From Methanolobus psychrotolerans (GTDB taxonomy: Archaea > Halobacteriota > Methanosarcinia > Methanosarcinales > Methanosarcinaceae), in NCBI RefSeq assembly GCF_002243045.1, contig NZ_MBKP01000013.1, positions 1-51,315 of the forward strand: DNA of 51,315 nucleotides. The letters run 5' to 3'. The notes under the pieces are model-generated. The model was not told the origin of the DNA. It was given only the letters and a program-made list of their open reading frames with translations, and did no database searches. Shown piece after piece: positions 36,756-47,241 of the stretch (positions are counted from its first letter, which is position 1; every line of letters begins with the position of its first letter). Made by a program: the position numbers and the translations under genes.

Positions 36756-38657
36756 ATGGAAAAAGAGATTACTACTTCTAGCGAAGAGATTGAACTATAC
36801 GAGGACAATTTCGAAACCACGGACTCCATAGATGTTCCCGAGCTTTTGATAGATCAGATTATCGGACAGGAACATGCAGTGGAGGTGGTTAAAAAAGCAG
36901 CGAGCCAGAGACGGCATGTCATGATGATAGGCAGCCCAGGTACAGGTAAATCCTTACTTGCAAAAGCAATGGCTGAACTTCTTCCAAAAGAAGAGTTGCA
37001 GGATATAATGGCATATCCTAACCCGGAGGATAATAATAATCCCAAAATACGTTCAGTGCCAGCCGGAAAAGGCAGGGAGATCGTCATGGCGCATAAACTG
37101 GAAGCTCAGAAAAAAGTCCAGTCGCGCAACATGCTGATGATGATACTGATATTCGGTATCATTATCTATTCATTCTACGTAAATGAGCTCTTATGGGGGA
37201 TCATAGCTGCGATCATGATATTGCTCCTGACACGCCAGTTCATGCCTAAAGAAGAAATGATGATTCCAAAGCTTATAGTTTCAAACTATCAGAAGGAGCA
37301 CGCACCTTTTCTGGATGCAACAGGTACCCATGCAGGTGCGCTTCTTGGTGACGTAAGGCATGACCCGTTCCAGTCAGGAGGACTTGAAACTCCGGCACAT
37401 GACAGGGTTGAGAGCGGTGACATTCACAAATCGCACAAAGGCGTACTCTTTATAGATGAGATCAACACCTTGAACCTTGAATCTCAGCAGAGTATGTTAA
37501 CAGCACTTCAGGAAAAGGAGTACCCCATCACCGGCCAGTCAGAAAGGAGTTCCGGTGCACTTGTGAAGACAGAACCTGTACCTTGCGATTTCATCATGGT
37601 AGCTGCAGGTAACCTTGATGCGATGGAAAAGATGCATCCGGCACTCAGGTCGCGTATAAAGGGTTACGGATATGAGCTGTTCATGAGAGATTCCATGGAG
37701 GACACACCTGAGAATCGTAAGAGCCTGGTTAGATTCGTAGCACAGGAAGTTCTCAGAGATGGGCACCTTCCACCGTTTGACAAGGAAGCTGTGGATGAGG
37801 TCATCCGTGAAGCCCAGAGAAGAGCAGGACGAAAAGGACACCTCACACTGAAACTTCGTGACCTTGGAGGGCTTGTTAGGGTTGCAGGCGACATTGCACA
37901 CTCAGAAGATGCTGCGGTCACAACTGCAAAACACGTGCTTGCAGCAAAGAAGATGGCAAGGTCCATAGAACAGCAACTTGCTGACAGTTACCTTGAACGC
38001 AAGAACGATTACCAGCTTTTCAAGAAAACAGGTAGTGCTGTTGGAAGAGTTAACGGTCTTGCAGTAATGGGAGGAGATTCAGGTATCGTTCTGCCTATAA
38101 TGGCAGGAGTGACGCCATCACTTTCCAACTCAGAAGGAAAAGTAATTGCCACAGGGATGCTAAAGGATATAGCAAAGGAAGCTGTGCAGAATGTCTCTGC
38201 CGTTATCAAGAACATAACAGGTAACGACATCACAAATCATGATATCCACATCCAGTTCATAGGTACATACGAAGGTGTGGAAGGGGACAGTGCATCCATA
38301 TCCATAGCAACCGCTGTAATATCAGCCCTTGAGAACATTCCTATCGACCAGTCCGTAGCCATGACAGGTTCATTGTCTGTCAGAGGGGATGTACTTCCAA
38401 TAGGAGGTGCAACCTATAAGATCGAAGCTGCAGCCAGGGCCGGCATCAAGAAAGTCATTATCCCAAAATCAAATGAGGATGATGTGCTAATCGAAGAAGC
38501 ATATAGGGATAAGATCGAGATCGTTCCGGTAACTAATATTATTGAAGTCATCGAACACAGTCTGGTTGGTCCGGATAAAAACAGGATCGTTGAGAAGCTC
38601 AAGAGCCTGAGCAGTTTCAAAATGAGTTCCGAACTGCCGGAGATAGTCCCTGTATAA
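36756..38657 (+). CDS. lonB: Membrane-anchored ATP-dependent protease LonB
   Basis: A 633-residue archaeal Lon protease, the main ATP-driven protease of the archaeal membrane. Walker A is GSPGTGKSLL (59-68); a two-helix membrane anchor sits at about 126-158, inserted in the ATPase domain as in archaeal LonB; Walker B is LFIDEIN (231-237); the protease dyad is Ser512 in EGDSASIS and Lys555 in GGATYKIEA. It lacks the long N-terminal domain of bacterial Lon, as expected. Confidence 0.95.
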   Translation: MEKEITTSSEEIELYEDNFETTDSIDVPELLIDQIIGQEHAVEVVKKAASQRRHVMMIGSPGTGKSLLAKAMAELLPKEELQDIMAYPNPEDNNNPKIRSVPAGKGREIVMAHKLEAQKKVQSRNMLMMILIFGIIIYSFYVNELLWGIIAAIMILLLTRQFMPKEEMMIPKLIVSNYQKEHAPFLDATGTHAGALLGDVRHDPFQSGGLETPAHDRVESGDIHKSHKGVLFIDEINTLNLESQQSMLTALQEKEYPITGQSERSSGALVKTEPVPCDFIMVAAGNLDAMEKMHPALRSRIKGYGYELFMRDSMEDTPENRKSLVRFVAQEVLRDGHLPPFDKEAVDEVIREAQRRAGRKGHLTLKLRDLGGLVRVAGDIAHSEDAAVTTAKHVLAAKKMARSIEQQLADSYLERKNDYQLFKKTGSAVGRVNGLAVMGGDSGIVLPIMAGVTPSLSNSEGKVIATGMLKDIAKEAVQNVSAVIKNITGNDITNHDIHIQFIGTYEGVEGDSASISIATAVISALENIPIDQSVAMTGSLSVRGDVLPIGGATYKIEAAARAGIKKVIIPKSNEDDVLIEEAYRDKIEIVPVTNIIEVIEHSLVGPDKNRIVEKLKSLSSFKMSSELPEIVPV

Positions 38658-38715
38658 ATCGGGGACTCTCATTTATTTAAACTTTTATTTTATTAATACT
38701 GGGAGGAGCAAAATT

Positions 38716-40047
38716 ATGCATAGTGTAGACTTTTTTGATACAAGGATCATAGAGGGGACTACTACTTCCGTTGTCCTCGATAATGGCAAGATAGAGCAGA
38801 TATCGGTCAATTTTACAAAAGGAGCTGCTGTACGTGCGTTAAAAAGGGGTTCCTGGGGATTCACTTCCGCAGATGGGGATTTCGATATTGAAAAAGCAAT
38901 AAGGGCCGCTACAGAACTTGCCATAAGCATGGATGAGAAATCACCTAAAGACAAAGTTAGGATGAAGGAAATAGCAAAACCTGTTGTCACGAACCTCCCA
39001 AAAGTAAAAAAGAACCCACTTGATATATCTCTTGAAGAGAAGGTCCAAAACCTGATTGAATTCGGCAAACATGCCAAAATGGACAGCATCAGCAGTACAA
39101 GTGCAGTATACAGTGAGTCAGCTTATAAAATACAGTATACAGACTCCACGGGCATAGAAGGGGAATATGAAGTCGTACGCACTGGTTTTGCCATAAGTGC
39201 CGTAGCATCAAGGAATGGTATCTACCAGGCAGGCAGAGAAAGTCGTTTTGGTGTTACGGGCTACGAAATATTCGATACATATAATGCATCCGAACTTGCA
39301 GAGGCTGCCGCAAAAAGCGCATTGCAACTCCTCGATGCAAAACCTGCCAAAGGTGGAAATATGCCTGTGATCCTTGACCAGGAACTTGCTGGTGTTTTTG
39401 CCCATGAGGCAGTAGGTCATGCATCAGAAGCTGACCTTGTACTTGAAGGAAGTTCGGTCCTAGAGAATCGCATTGGAGAATGCATAGCATCTCCTCTGGT
39501 CACAATTGTTGATGACCCCACACTTCATGAATATGGATATTTCCCTTTTGATGACGAAGGCTCACAGTCAGAGAAAACAACCCTCATAGAAAATGGTATA
39601 CTTAAGTCATATCTGCATTCTAGGGAAACTGCCGCAAAACTTGGAGGAACGCCAGGACATTGTCGAGCACAGGGTCATTCCAGACCCATCGTACGTATGA
39701 GCAATACCTACATAGATAACGGGAATTCCAGGTTTGAGGAAATGCTTGAGGAAATAGGTAACGGAATGTATTTGATAGGTTCACGGGGTGGACAGGTAAA
39801 TACCGGTGAAGGTGTTTTCCAGTTCAATGCTGAAAAAGGATATCTCATTGAAGATGGAAAACTAACAACACTCATTAGGGATGTTTCACTTTCCGGCAAG
39901 ATCCTTGAAATACTGAATAACGTGAAAATGGTCGGTAATGACCTGAAAATGAATTCAGGAAGATGTGGGAAAGGTGGTCAGCTTGTGCCTGTTACAGACG
40001 GTTCCCCACACCTGATGATATCCCAAGCCATGGTCGGAGGTGTATAA
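38716..40047 (+). CDS. tldD: Metalloprotease TldD
   Basis: A 443-residue PmbA/TldD-family protease subunit. The metal motif HEAVGH (His230, Glu231, His235) marks the catalytic subunit; SEADLVLEGSS and the C-terminal GGQLVPVTDGSPHL follow. TldD acts with TldE on unfolded peptides. GGGAGGAG precedes the ATG. The stop is directly followed by the tldE start. Confidence 0.9.
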   Translation: MHSVDFFDTRIIEGTTTSVVLDNGKIEQISVNFTKGAAVRALKRGSWGFTSADGDFDIEKAIRAATELAISMDEKSPKDKVRMKEIAKPVVTNLPKVKKNPLDISLEEKVQNLIEFGKHAKMDSISSTSAVYSESAYKIQYTDSTGIEGEYEVVRTGFAISAVASRNGIYQAGRESRFGVTGYEIFDTYNASELAEAAAKSALQLLDAKPAKGGNMPVILDQELAGVFAHEAVGHASEADLVLEGSSVLENRIGECIASPLVTIVDDPTLHEYGYFPFDDEGSQSEKTTLIENGILKSYLHSRETAAKLGGTPGHCRAQGHSRPIVRMSNTYIDNGNSRFEEMLEEIGNGMYLIGSRGGQVNTGEGVFQFNAEKGYLIEDGKLTTLIRDVSLSGKILEILNNVKMVGNDLKMNSGRCGKGGQLVPVTDGSPHLMISQAMVGGV

Positions 40048-40048
40048 T

Positions 40049-41359
40049 ATGTATGATCTTGCTGAAAAAGCCCTGAAAGCAGTGACAAAATACGGTGCAA
40101 AAGAAGCTGAAGTCTACATCATTGAAAGTCAGAAGACGTCTGTAAGCATACAGAAAGATGTTATAGAAGGGGCAAAGGAAAATATAATAACAGGTATCGG
40201 TATCCGTGCTGTTGTAAACGGTGCTGTAGGTTTTGCAAGCACCAACATCATGAGCCTTATTGATGAGGCCGCAAAGAATGCGGTCAGCTCTGCAAATATA
40301 CAGGACAGTGACCCGGACTGGAGATCATTGCCGTCGAACCAGAAATATCCGGCTGTTTCCGGAATAATGGACCAGCAACTTAAGAACATGGAACTCGATG
40401 ACTGTATCGCTCATACTATGGAAATGATAGAAGGAACAAAAACCGTACCTGGAATAATAGTTACATCCGGCAGCTTTGGACGCAGTTATGGAAAGAGACT
40501 CATCCTGAATACCAACGGAGTTGAAGTATCAGAAGAAGGAACCGGAGTTTCCGGGTTTGTCGATGTCATCACTAATTCCGGTGAAACATCCACAGCCTAT
40601 GATTTTGCAATATCCAGGAACAATGATATTGATTTTATTTCCATAGGGAAGAATGCTGCAGAACTTGCAAGGATGTCCCAGGACACCATATCAATTGAGC
40701 CTCACAGAACAGAGGTAATACTCCACCCATTTGCATTCTCAGACCTGATCGAAAATACATTCATGTCATCAATAGATGCCGATAATGTTCAGAAGGGGCG
40801 TTCAAGCCTCATCGGAAAGAAGGGCGAAATCATAGCAAATGAACAGCTTTCAATCTACGATGACGGATTGCTTGAAGGTGGTATCGAAACGGGGATCGCA
40901 GATGACGAGGGAGTTGCTTCACAAAGGACCACTGTCATTGAAAACGGGACATTCATGTCATATCTATATGATACCTACACAGCAGGAAAAGATTGTGTGG
41001 AAAGTACTGGAAACGCATCCAGGAACTCATATCTTTCAACACCTTCTGTGGGAACCAGGAATTTCATAATAGATTTCCCCAAATGTGATGTTATAGATGA
41101 TACTGATTCTGGTGTTTATGTAAATACAGTGATAGGTGCACATACAGCAAACGGCATATCCGGTGATTTCTCAGTAGAAGCAAGGAACGCCTTTACTATA
41201 AAAGATGGAAAACTGGACAAACCCATTGCATCTCTCATGATATCAGGTAATATATTCGATATGCTTAAGAATATTAATGGGGCAGGCACAGACGTACGGA
41301 AAGTTGGTGGTACCATTACCCCCTCTATAAGAGTTTCGGACATCAGTGTAATAGGCTGA
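40049..41359 (+). CDS. tldE: TldE/PmbA, non-catalytic partner of TldD
   Basis: A 436-residue PmbA-family subunit lacking HExxxH, as expected of the partner. ATG 40049 lies one base after the tldD stop with GGAGGT at 40036-40041, preferred to the GTG at 40040. Family regions include ITGIGIRAVVNGAVGFA near residue 45 and the C-terminal IGAHTANGISGDFSVEARNA. Co-transcribed with tldD. Confidence 0.88.
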   Translation: MYDLAEKALKAVTKYGAKEAEVYIIESQKTSVSIQKDVIEGAKENIITGIGIRAVVNGAVGFASTNIMSLIDEAAKNAVSSANIQDSDPDWRSLPSNQKYPAVSGIMDQQLKNMELDDCIAHTMEMIEGTKTVPGIIVTSGSFGRSYGKRLILNTNGVEVSEEGTGVSGFVDVITNSGETSTAYDFAISRNNDIDFISIGKNAAELARMSQDTISIEPHRTEVILHPFAFSDLIENTFMSSIDADNVQKGRSSLIGKKGEIIANEQLSIYDDGLLEGGIETGIADDEGVASQRTTVIENGTFMSYLYDTYTAGKDCVESTGNASRNSYLSTPSVGTRNFIIDFPKCDVIDDTDSGVYVNTVIGAHTANGISGDFSVEARNAFTIKDGKLDKPIASLMISGNIFDMLKNINGAGTDVRKVGGTITPSIRVSDISVIG

Positions 41360-41636
41360 GAATATAAATTACATGGGAACATTATCATTCTCATGAGAAT
41401 CGATCTCTTTTTTTTTATATGTTCTCTTATATGCAGAATTGTACATCATATCTTTTTTATATGTGTATTCTTGCAGTATATTAACAATGATTATAGGCAA
41501 TAACTATCGATTTTAAACTTATTACTTCTCAAATGTGCGCACATATTAGAAACAATTATATATACATCTAAATTATAAGAGAGTTATATTTAATTAAAAA
41601 CAATGCTAATTGTACAATCATTTGTTAAGGCAGATA
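41360..41636. other. Intergenic, promoter of the two-component pair
   Basis: A+T rich. Contains the ten-base palindrome TGTGCGCACA at 41535-41544 and a TATATATACATCTAAAT stretch shortly after it (about 41558-41575), a reasonable operator and TATA pair for the kinase gene. Confidence 0.35.
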
Positions 41637-43679
41637 ATGGTTACATTACACAAAAAAACATTTGGCATCATTGGTGCAACTCTTGTAGGAATGATTTTGA
41701 TCATATACCTGAGTTCACATGTTATTATTTTAAAGAGTTTTGATAAACTTGAAGAGCAGGATGCAAATAAAAATGCCATTTGCCTTAAAAATACGTTGTT
41801 GTTCGAAACCCTGGACCTTGAAAAAAAAACATCTGACTGGTCTGTCTGGGATGAAACGTATCAATTCATTCAGGATAATAACAGCATTTATATTGAAAAT
41901 TACTTGATGGATGATACTTTTTTTAACCAGAGGCTGGATTTTATGCTATATTATAATGAAGCGGGGGTTTTGGTCTATAATAAAATTGTACATTCCGGAG
42001 AAGATAATTACCGGATAATTCATGAACTGGAAGATCATCTGGGACAAAGAAATGATCTTCTGGAGCATGATAATGAGAATAGCAGAAAGACAGGTTTTTT
42101 GGTATTTGCAGGCAAACCTATAATGTTAACTTCCCAGCCAATTGTAAAAAGTGATAAAAGCGGACCAATTGTGGGAACTGTACTTATGGGGAGATTTCTT
42201 GATACTGACGAGATCACAAGGTTAGAAGAAACAATAAACCTCAAAATAAAAATTACAAATCTTCGGAATTATAATCCGGAGGGTAACAACAAAAACACTC
42301 CTTATGGCGATAAAAATGAAACTATAACTACAAGTATCCTCTACGATGATACTCATATTTATTCATATGTGCATTTCAATGATATCTATGGAAATGAAGC
42401 ATATTCTCTGGAAACCAGTATGTTTCGGTCCATACACCAACATGGAATTAATGCTATAAACTATTTCCTTCTTATTTTAGTCCTTACAGGAATTATTTTT
42501 GGTATTTCTGTGGCTACACTGCTGGAAAAATCACATCTTTCCCGCCTCAAGAAGCTTCAGAGTGAAGTGAAGGATATTGGTGAACGGGAAGATTTCTCCA
42601 GGAGAGTCCATCATGAAGGTACCGATGAAGTCGCCAATCTGGGAGAATCCGTAAACAAGATGCTTGAATCACTTGAAAGATCACAGGAACTTGTTTTAAG
42701 AAGGGATACAACCATTAATGCTATTTTGCAGGCAATGCCTGACATGATGTTCAAGATTAAAAGGGATGGAACGATTTGCAACTACAAACTCTCCACGGAT
42801 AACTGCATCTATGAGTCCCCTGATACAGAACTAAATCTTACTCTGGATGATGTTCTTCCTTTTCATATTGCAGAGAGAGAACTGAAATTGATAGAGCAGG
42901 CCCTTTTGACAAATACGATCCAGACTATGCAATATACAATGCATGTGAAGGGCCAAATGAGGGATTTTGAGGTGCGGGTAATCGTTAGTGGTGAAGATGA
43001 GGTAATGGCTGTTGTAAAGGATATAACTGAAATAAAGCAGGCAGAAGAAATGCGTAGAAAGGATCTGCTTTTAAAGGAGATACATCATCGTGTAAAAAAT
43101 AACCTGCAGATAATATCAAGCCTTCTCAGACTCCAGTCAAGAAAATTCACTGATAAAGAAACCATCGAAGCTTTCCGAAAGAGCCAGAATCGTGCAAAGA
43201 CGATGGCTATAGCACATGAGAAACTATATCAGTCCCGTGATCTTGAGAATATCGAACTTGGAACTTATATTGAGACACTTATTAAATATTTGCTTAATGC
43301 CTATGCATGTGACCCGGAAGATATCAAAATTGATATAAAGATTAAAAACGTAACACAAGGCATTGATACAGCTATTTCACTTGGGCTTATCATTAATGAG
43401 ATCGTGTCAAATGCCTTGAAGCATGCTTTTAAGGAGCACAAAGGGGAAATACTCATAGAGGTAAACCACGAGAATGATGGTAGTTACGTGCTTTATATAA
43501 AAGATAACGGAATAGGATTCCCTGAAGATATTGATTTCATGAATACAGATTCATTAGGAATGCAGCTTGTTGTCTCACTGGTAGAACAAATAGAAGGATG
43601 TATAGAACTTAAAAGAGGCAATGGTACGGAATTCAGGATCACATTTAAAGAATTATCCTACAAGAGAAGGGACTACTGA
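41637..43679 (+). CDS. Sensor histidine kinase with CHASE4, HAMP, PAS and HisKA_2 domains
   Basis: A 680-residue membrane kinase. TM1 (about residues 8-28), an extracellular CHASE4-type domain (KKTSDWSVWDETYQFI), TM2 (about 275-295), a HAMP linker, a PAS-like domain (INAILQAMPDMMFKIKRDGT), the HisKA_2 phospho-acceptor EIHHRVKNNLQIISSL and an HATPase domain with NEIVSNALKHAF and DNGIGFPED. ATG 41637 with AAGG upstream is preferred to TTG 41610. The stop overlaps the response regulator start. The extracellular signal is unknown. Confidence 0.85.
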   Translation: MVTLHKKTFGIIGATLVGMILIIYLSSHVIILKSFDKLEEQDANKNAICLKNTLLFETLDLEKKTSDWSVWDETYQFIQDNNSIYIENYLMDDTFFNQRLDFMLYYNEAGVLVYNKIVHSGEDNYRIIHELEDHLGQRNDLLEHDNENSRKTGFLVFAGKPIMLTSQPIVKSDKSGPIVGTVLMGRFLDTDEITRLEETINLKIKITNLRNYNPEGNNKNTPYGDKNETITTSILYDDTHIYSYVHFNDIYGNEAYSLETSMFRSIHQHGINAINYFLLILVLTGIIFGISVATLLEKSHLSRLKKLQSEVKDIGEREDFSRRVHHEGTDEVANLGESVNKMLESLERSQELVLRRDTTINAILQAMPDMMFKIKRDGTICNYKLSTDNCIYESPDTELNLTLDDVLPFHIAERELKLIEQALLTNTIQTMQYTMHVKGQMRDFEVRVIVSGEDEVMAVVKDITEIKQAEEMRRKDLLLKEIHHRVKNNLQIISSLLRLQSRKFTDKETIEAFRKSQNRAKTMAIAHEKLYQSRDLENIELGTYIETLIKYLLNAYACDPEDIKIDIKIKNVTQGIDTAISLGLIINEIVSNALKHAFKEHKGEILIEVNHENDGSYVLYIKDNGIGFPEDIDFMNTDSLGMQLVVSLVEQIEGCIELKRGNGTEFRITFKELSYKRRDY

Positions 43680-44485
43680 TGGCTAATGAACGGATAATGA
43701 TAGTCGAAGATGAAAAAATAGTCGCTCTGGATATCAAAGATAGTCTGGAACATTTAGGATACTCTGTGCCATGTATGACTTCCAGTGGTGAGGAAGCTAT
43801 CAAAATCGCTAATCAATGCCATCCTGACCTTATATTGATGGATATAGTCCTTAAAGGAAATATAGACGGTATAGATGCTGCAAAGGTCATACGTGAAAAT
43901 TATGATATACCTGTCATTTACCTCACAGCATATTCTGATGAGAGAACACTTCAAAGGGCAAAACTCACAGAACCTTTTGGACATATCCTGAAACCCTTTG
44001 ATGAAAGAGAGCTTCGGACAAATATTGAAATTGCTCTCTATAAAAGGGAAAAAGAAAAAGAAAAACTTTTCGATCATGAAAAGTGGATTACTTCATTGCA
44101 CAATAACTTTGGTGATGCAATTATATCCACTGATAACAACGGCGTAATTAAATATATGAATCCATTTGCGCAGGCACTTACCGGATATACGAAGGAAGAA
44201 GCCATGGGCCGGCAAATCTGTCAGATTTTTAAAGTTGTTTGTGAGGGCAACCGGTGTGCAGAGGACCCCACAACAAAAATACTGAGGGAAGGTGCTTTCT
44301 TTGGCCTTGATGATAACACTACACTCATTTCAAAAGACAACACCCACATACCACTTGATGTGATCGGCTCTCCTATTACCAATAAGAAAAATGAGATCAT
44401 AGGAACTGTTGTGATTTTCTATGATATCACTGACCGGAAAAAGATAGAAAGATCATTTCGCAGCTTTGAGGTGGCCTATAGTTAA
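43679..44485 (+). CDS. Response regulator with REC and PAS domains
   Basis: A 268-residue protein. The receiver domain has the acidic pair in VEDEK, phospho-acceptor Asp55 in ILMDIVL, the switch Thr in YLTAYSD and the Lys in ILKPFDE. A PAS domain follows (DAIISTDNNGVIKYMNPFAQ) ending DITDRKK. There is no DNA-binding or enzyme output, so it passes the signal by protein contact, as is common in methanogens. Its ATG overlaps the kinase stop by one base. Confidence 0.85.
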   Translation: MANERIMIVEDEKIVALDIKDSLEHLGYSVPCMTSSGEEAIKIANQCHPDLILMDIVLKGNIDGIDAAKVIRENYDIPVIYLTAYSDERTLQRAKLTEPFGHILKPFDERELRTNIEIALYKREKEKEKLFDHEKWITSLHNNFGDAIISTDNNGVIKYMNPFAQALTGYTKEEAMGRQICQIFKVVCEGNRCAEDPTTKILREGAFFGLDDNTTLISKDNTHIPLDVIGSPITNKKNEIIGTVVIFYDITDRKKIERSFRSFEVAYS

Positions 44486-45705
44486 GTGGGCTTATTATTA
44501 GTTTTTAATTTTAAGGGTTCTTTAATGCCTGCCAGCACAAGCAGTAATGACAACAACAACATGGTTGCACATATATAGAAAGGCATTTCAAATGAGATAT
44601 AACCGGCAAGAAGTCCTCCCATAATAGGACCAAGGGCCATTCCGGCTGCCTGGGAAGCTGTTATAGTACTTACTCTGGAACTGACAGAAACCCCTGCCAG
44701 ATCAACCGCAAGAGCCATCACAGGAGTTTCCACAGCAGCCATGGATATTCCCTGTATCGAACGCAGTACTATCAGCTGGCTAACGTTTTCAACATGGCCA
44801 AGACCAATTACAATAGGAATGTTCAGGAGCAGGCCCATTGCTATTATCCTTTTCCTTCCTAAACGATCAGATATTAATCCCATCGGGGTCTGGAACAATA
44901 CCCTTACTATCACGTAGGCAGAGACTGCAATACTAAGAGATATTTCACCTGTGTTGAGCCTTGTTTCATATTCAGGCAGGAAAGCAAAGATTATCATAAT
45001 TCCTGCCATCATCATGAACATGGCAACTGCAAGAATGAAAAACTGGAGTCCATGTTCCGGCTTTGATGTACTTTTTTTATTAGGCGTACCATCATGGGTC
45101 TCAGATACAAAAAAAGAGATTAATATCAGGCTTGCAAGGCCCAGTAAAGTGCTTACATAAAACGCTGTGGCAAAACCATAATAACTTGCCACAACACCAC
45201 CTATTATAGAACCAATGCCAAAACCAAATCCCCGCACCGTGGAATACATTCCAATGGCAATACCTCTTGTGCCAGTTGTCGACATATGGGTCACCATTGC
45301 AACAATAGCAGGAACTGTTGCACCTGCAGTAATTCCCTGCACCATACGCAGCATTACCAGATGATCGAAATTGTGGGTATTTGCATACATGAAGGAAATC
45401 AGAGTAAACCCGATCATGCCTATGACAACAAAAGGCTTTCTTCGGTCAAGGGAATCTGACAACCGGCCAAGGAATGGCTGCGATATAGCATTTGACAGTC
45501 CGAAAACAGTAGCTATTATACCTGCCCTGACCACAATAGGAATATCTGAGAAAATATCACTATCCATCCCAATTATGTACAGGGGAAGCAGGAATGCAAG
45601 CATCCCGGTACCAAGATCCTTGAACAATTTGGAAAGAGAGAGAATATAAAGGGCAGGGTCCAGTTTCTGCTTATTATTTTGAAGTACCGGAGCATCAGAG
45701 TTCAT
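44482..45705 (-). CDS. Major facilitator superfamily transporter
   Basis: A 407-residue protein with twelve membrane helices. The loop 2-3 motif GRLSDSLDRRKP and its repeat GLISDRLGRKR are standard MFS signatures, and a GxxGxxxG-type motif C lies around GFGFGIGSIIGG, which points to an exporter. The substrate is unknown. It converges with the response regulator gene (3' ends overlap by four bases). Confidence 0.85.
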   Translation of the reverse strand: MNSDAPVLQNNKQKLDPALYILSLSKLFKDLGTGMLAFLLPLYIIGMDSDIFSDIPIVVRAGIIATVFGLSNAISQPFLGRLSDSLDRRKPFVVIGMIGFTLISFMYANTHNFDHLVMLRMVQGITAGATVPAIVAMVTHMSTTGTRGIAIGMYSTVRGFGFGIGSIIGGVVASYYGFATAFYVSTLLGLASLILISFFVSETHDGTPNKKSTSKPEHGLQFFILAVAMFMMMAGIMIIFAFLPEYETRLNTGEISLSIAVSAYVIVRVLFQTPMGLISDRLGRKRIIAMGLLLNIPIVIGLGHVENVSQLIVLRSIQGISMAAVETPVMALAVDLAGVSVSSRVSTITASQAAGMALGPIMGGLLAGYISFEMPFYICATMLLLSLLLVLAGIKEPLKLKTNNKPT

Positions 45706-45785
45706 TTTAGGACCTGTGTAATGTGATTATTTGTCAAAGCGTAAAGCCTAAGAATCAATGAATAAACATCCTGAGGACGAACCGG

Positions 45786-46631
45786 TCATCTATCATCGCG
45801 GTCATATGAAACACGAACTTTACCTGGAATCCAGTAACTGTATCTTGTAGCAACGTGAAAACTAAAGATAGCAAGTATAATGCCGCCAACAAAATCAGTT
45901 ATCCAGTGTATCCCAAGATAAAATATTGTGAACTGGATAGCCAGAGTTATAATAACTGCAAACATCTTGAATCTCTTCAGATCTGTCCTGAAAACGATAA
46001 AGAGCATTGCAAGGATGGAAAGGGCTGCATGAAGACTTGGAAAACAGTTGTCAAAAAAAGGGTCCACGGTCTTCAAGCCTTCATATACTATAGGACTTAA
46101 ATTGTACAGCAGCGGCATTACTTCTGGCAAAGTATGGCCAGTGACCTTTACAGGAGTGAAGATGTAGAACGGAAAAGCAGTCATGTAAATAATGGCAATT
46201 GCAATGGCATACTCCCGCAGTGCCTGGGAATGTCTGGTAAATATGAGTGCTACAAAAGTGAATATAAGAAGGAAAGAAAATCCAAAAATGTAGATAAATG
46301 AACTTACATATGTCAACAAAGGATGGGTAAAAGCCTGGAACATACTCACACTGCTGCCTTCCATATGGAGTATGTATTGTGCAAGGTCATAATCAGGGGA
46401 AATTTCGAATATGCTTACAATCACGCCCTGGGATTTCACTAGAATATAGATGAACGAAACCAACAGCAAATGTGGCAGTATCTCCGATGTGAATGTTTGC
46501 ATGCTTCTGTAATCTGCTGCGGAAATTCTGTTTTCGATCCTGTATCTGTGGGGTATGAATACAAAATAAGCTATAAGGTTCATAAGGAAAACTACAGGAA
46601 CAATTATCGCTATTAGATGAATACCTTCCAT
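45786..46631 (-). CDS. PAP2-type membrane phosphatase / inositolphosphotransferase-like protein
   Basis: A 281-residue protein with six or so membrane helices. The PAP2 motifs NCFPSLHAAL and FYLGIHWITDFVGG carry the catalytic histidines, and the arrangement with a cluster of N-terminal helices resembles the Aur1/Ipt1-like PAP2_3 group. It probably acts on a lipid or polyprenyl phosphate at the membrane. The first PAP2 motif (KxxxxxxRP) is not obvious. Confidence 0.75.
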   Translation of the reverse strand: MEGIHLIAIIVPVVFLMNLIAYFVFIPHRYRIENRISAADYRSMQTFTSEILPHLLLVSFIYILVKSQGVIVSIFEISPDYDLAQYILHMEGSSVSMFQAFTHPLLTYVSSFIYIFGFSFLLIFTFVALIFTRHSQALREYAIAIAIIYMTAFPFYIFTPVKVTGHTLPEVMPLLYNLSPIVYEGLKTVDPFFDNCFPSLHAALSILAMLFIVFRTDLKRFKMFAVIITLAIQFTIFYLGIHWITDFVGGIILAIFSFHVATRYSYWIPGKVRVSYDRDDR

Positions 46632-46829
46632 TGTATCATTCAGTTGTTTTTCAATGCATAAAGATATGATTTAACAAATTTACCTTTAAAGATAAAGATT
46701 GTGCCTGAACATATGTTCCTAAAATGCTATCAGAAGATACCAAACGATCATTTGCCTGCAATCTTATTTTACGAAAAAGCAATCAGATTGGTAAAAAATG
46801 CAGGATTTAAGGATGTCCTGCTTTGAAGT

Positions 46830-47240
46830 TCACTCCACGACAATGAAGCCGCCCTTTGTCCAGGGGTGGGTCATAAGCTCGTATTTATAACTGCCCGCGT
46901 CTTCGAATACATAGGTAAATGTGTCACCTTTCCGGAGTGTTGGAGACTGGAAACTGTCGCCTCCAACAAGATTGCCTTTTATGATAAAGGCTACAGAGTC
47001 ATTATTAACCCAAATGACAGTATCTCCAGGCGTGATTGTGGCTGAGTATGGATGGAACTCATAGTTCTCAATGTATATGACAGCATCTGCTTCAATTGCC
47101 TGTACATCTGAAGAATGTTCCTCTATACAACCTGAAAAGAATAATACCATCAGGGATATCAGTATGGTCAGGAATACAAGGTTTCTTACTCTCATATTCT
47201 TAGAACAATTGCTATTTGCTAATAACACTTTTGATGGCAT
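46830..47240 (-). CDS. Cupredoxin-fold lipoprotein without copper ligands
   Basis: A 136-residue protein. A hydrophobic stretch ends in a lipobox FFSGC (Cys near residue 39), then a cupredoxin-like domain: NYEFHPYSATITPGDTVIWV, NNDSVAF, YKYELMTHPWTKGGFIVVE. Where copper proteins have His (NNDSVAH), Cys (YxYxC) and Met (PWMKG) this protein has Phe, Leu and Thr; only the His before PW stays. Copper binding is thus unlikely. ATG 47240 follows AAAGGA and overlaps the ligase stop region, so it is coupled to the ligase gene; ATG 47195 is an alternative start. Confidence 0.65.
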   Translation of the reverse strand: MPSKVLLANSNCSKNMRVRNLVFLTILISLMVLFFSGCIEEHSSDVQAIEADAVIYIENYEFHPYSATITPGDTVIWVNNDSVAFIIKGNLVGGDSFQSPTLRKGDTFTYVFEDAGSYKYELMTHPWTKGGFIVVE

Positions 47241-47241
47241 C

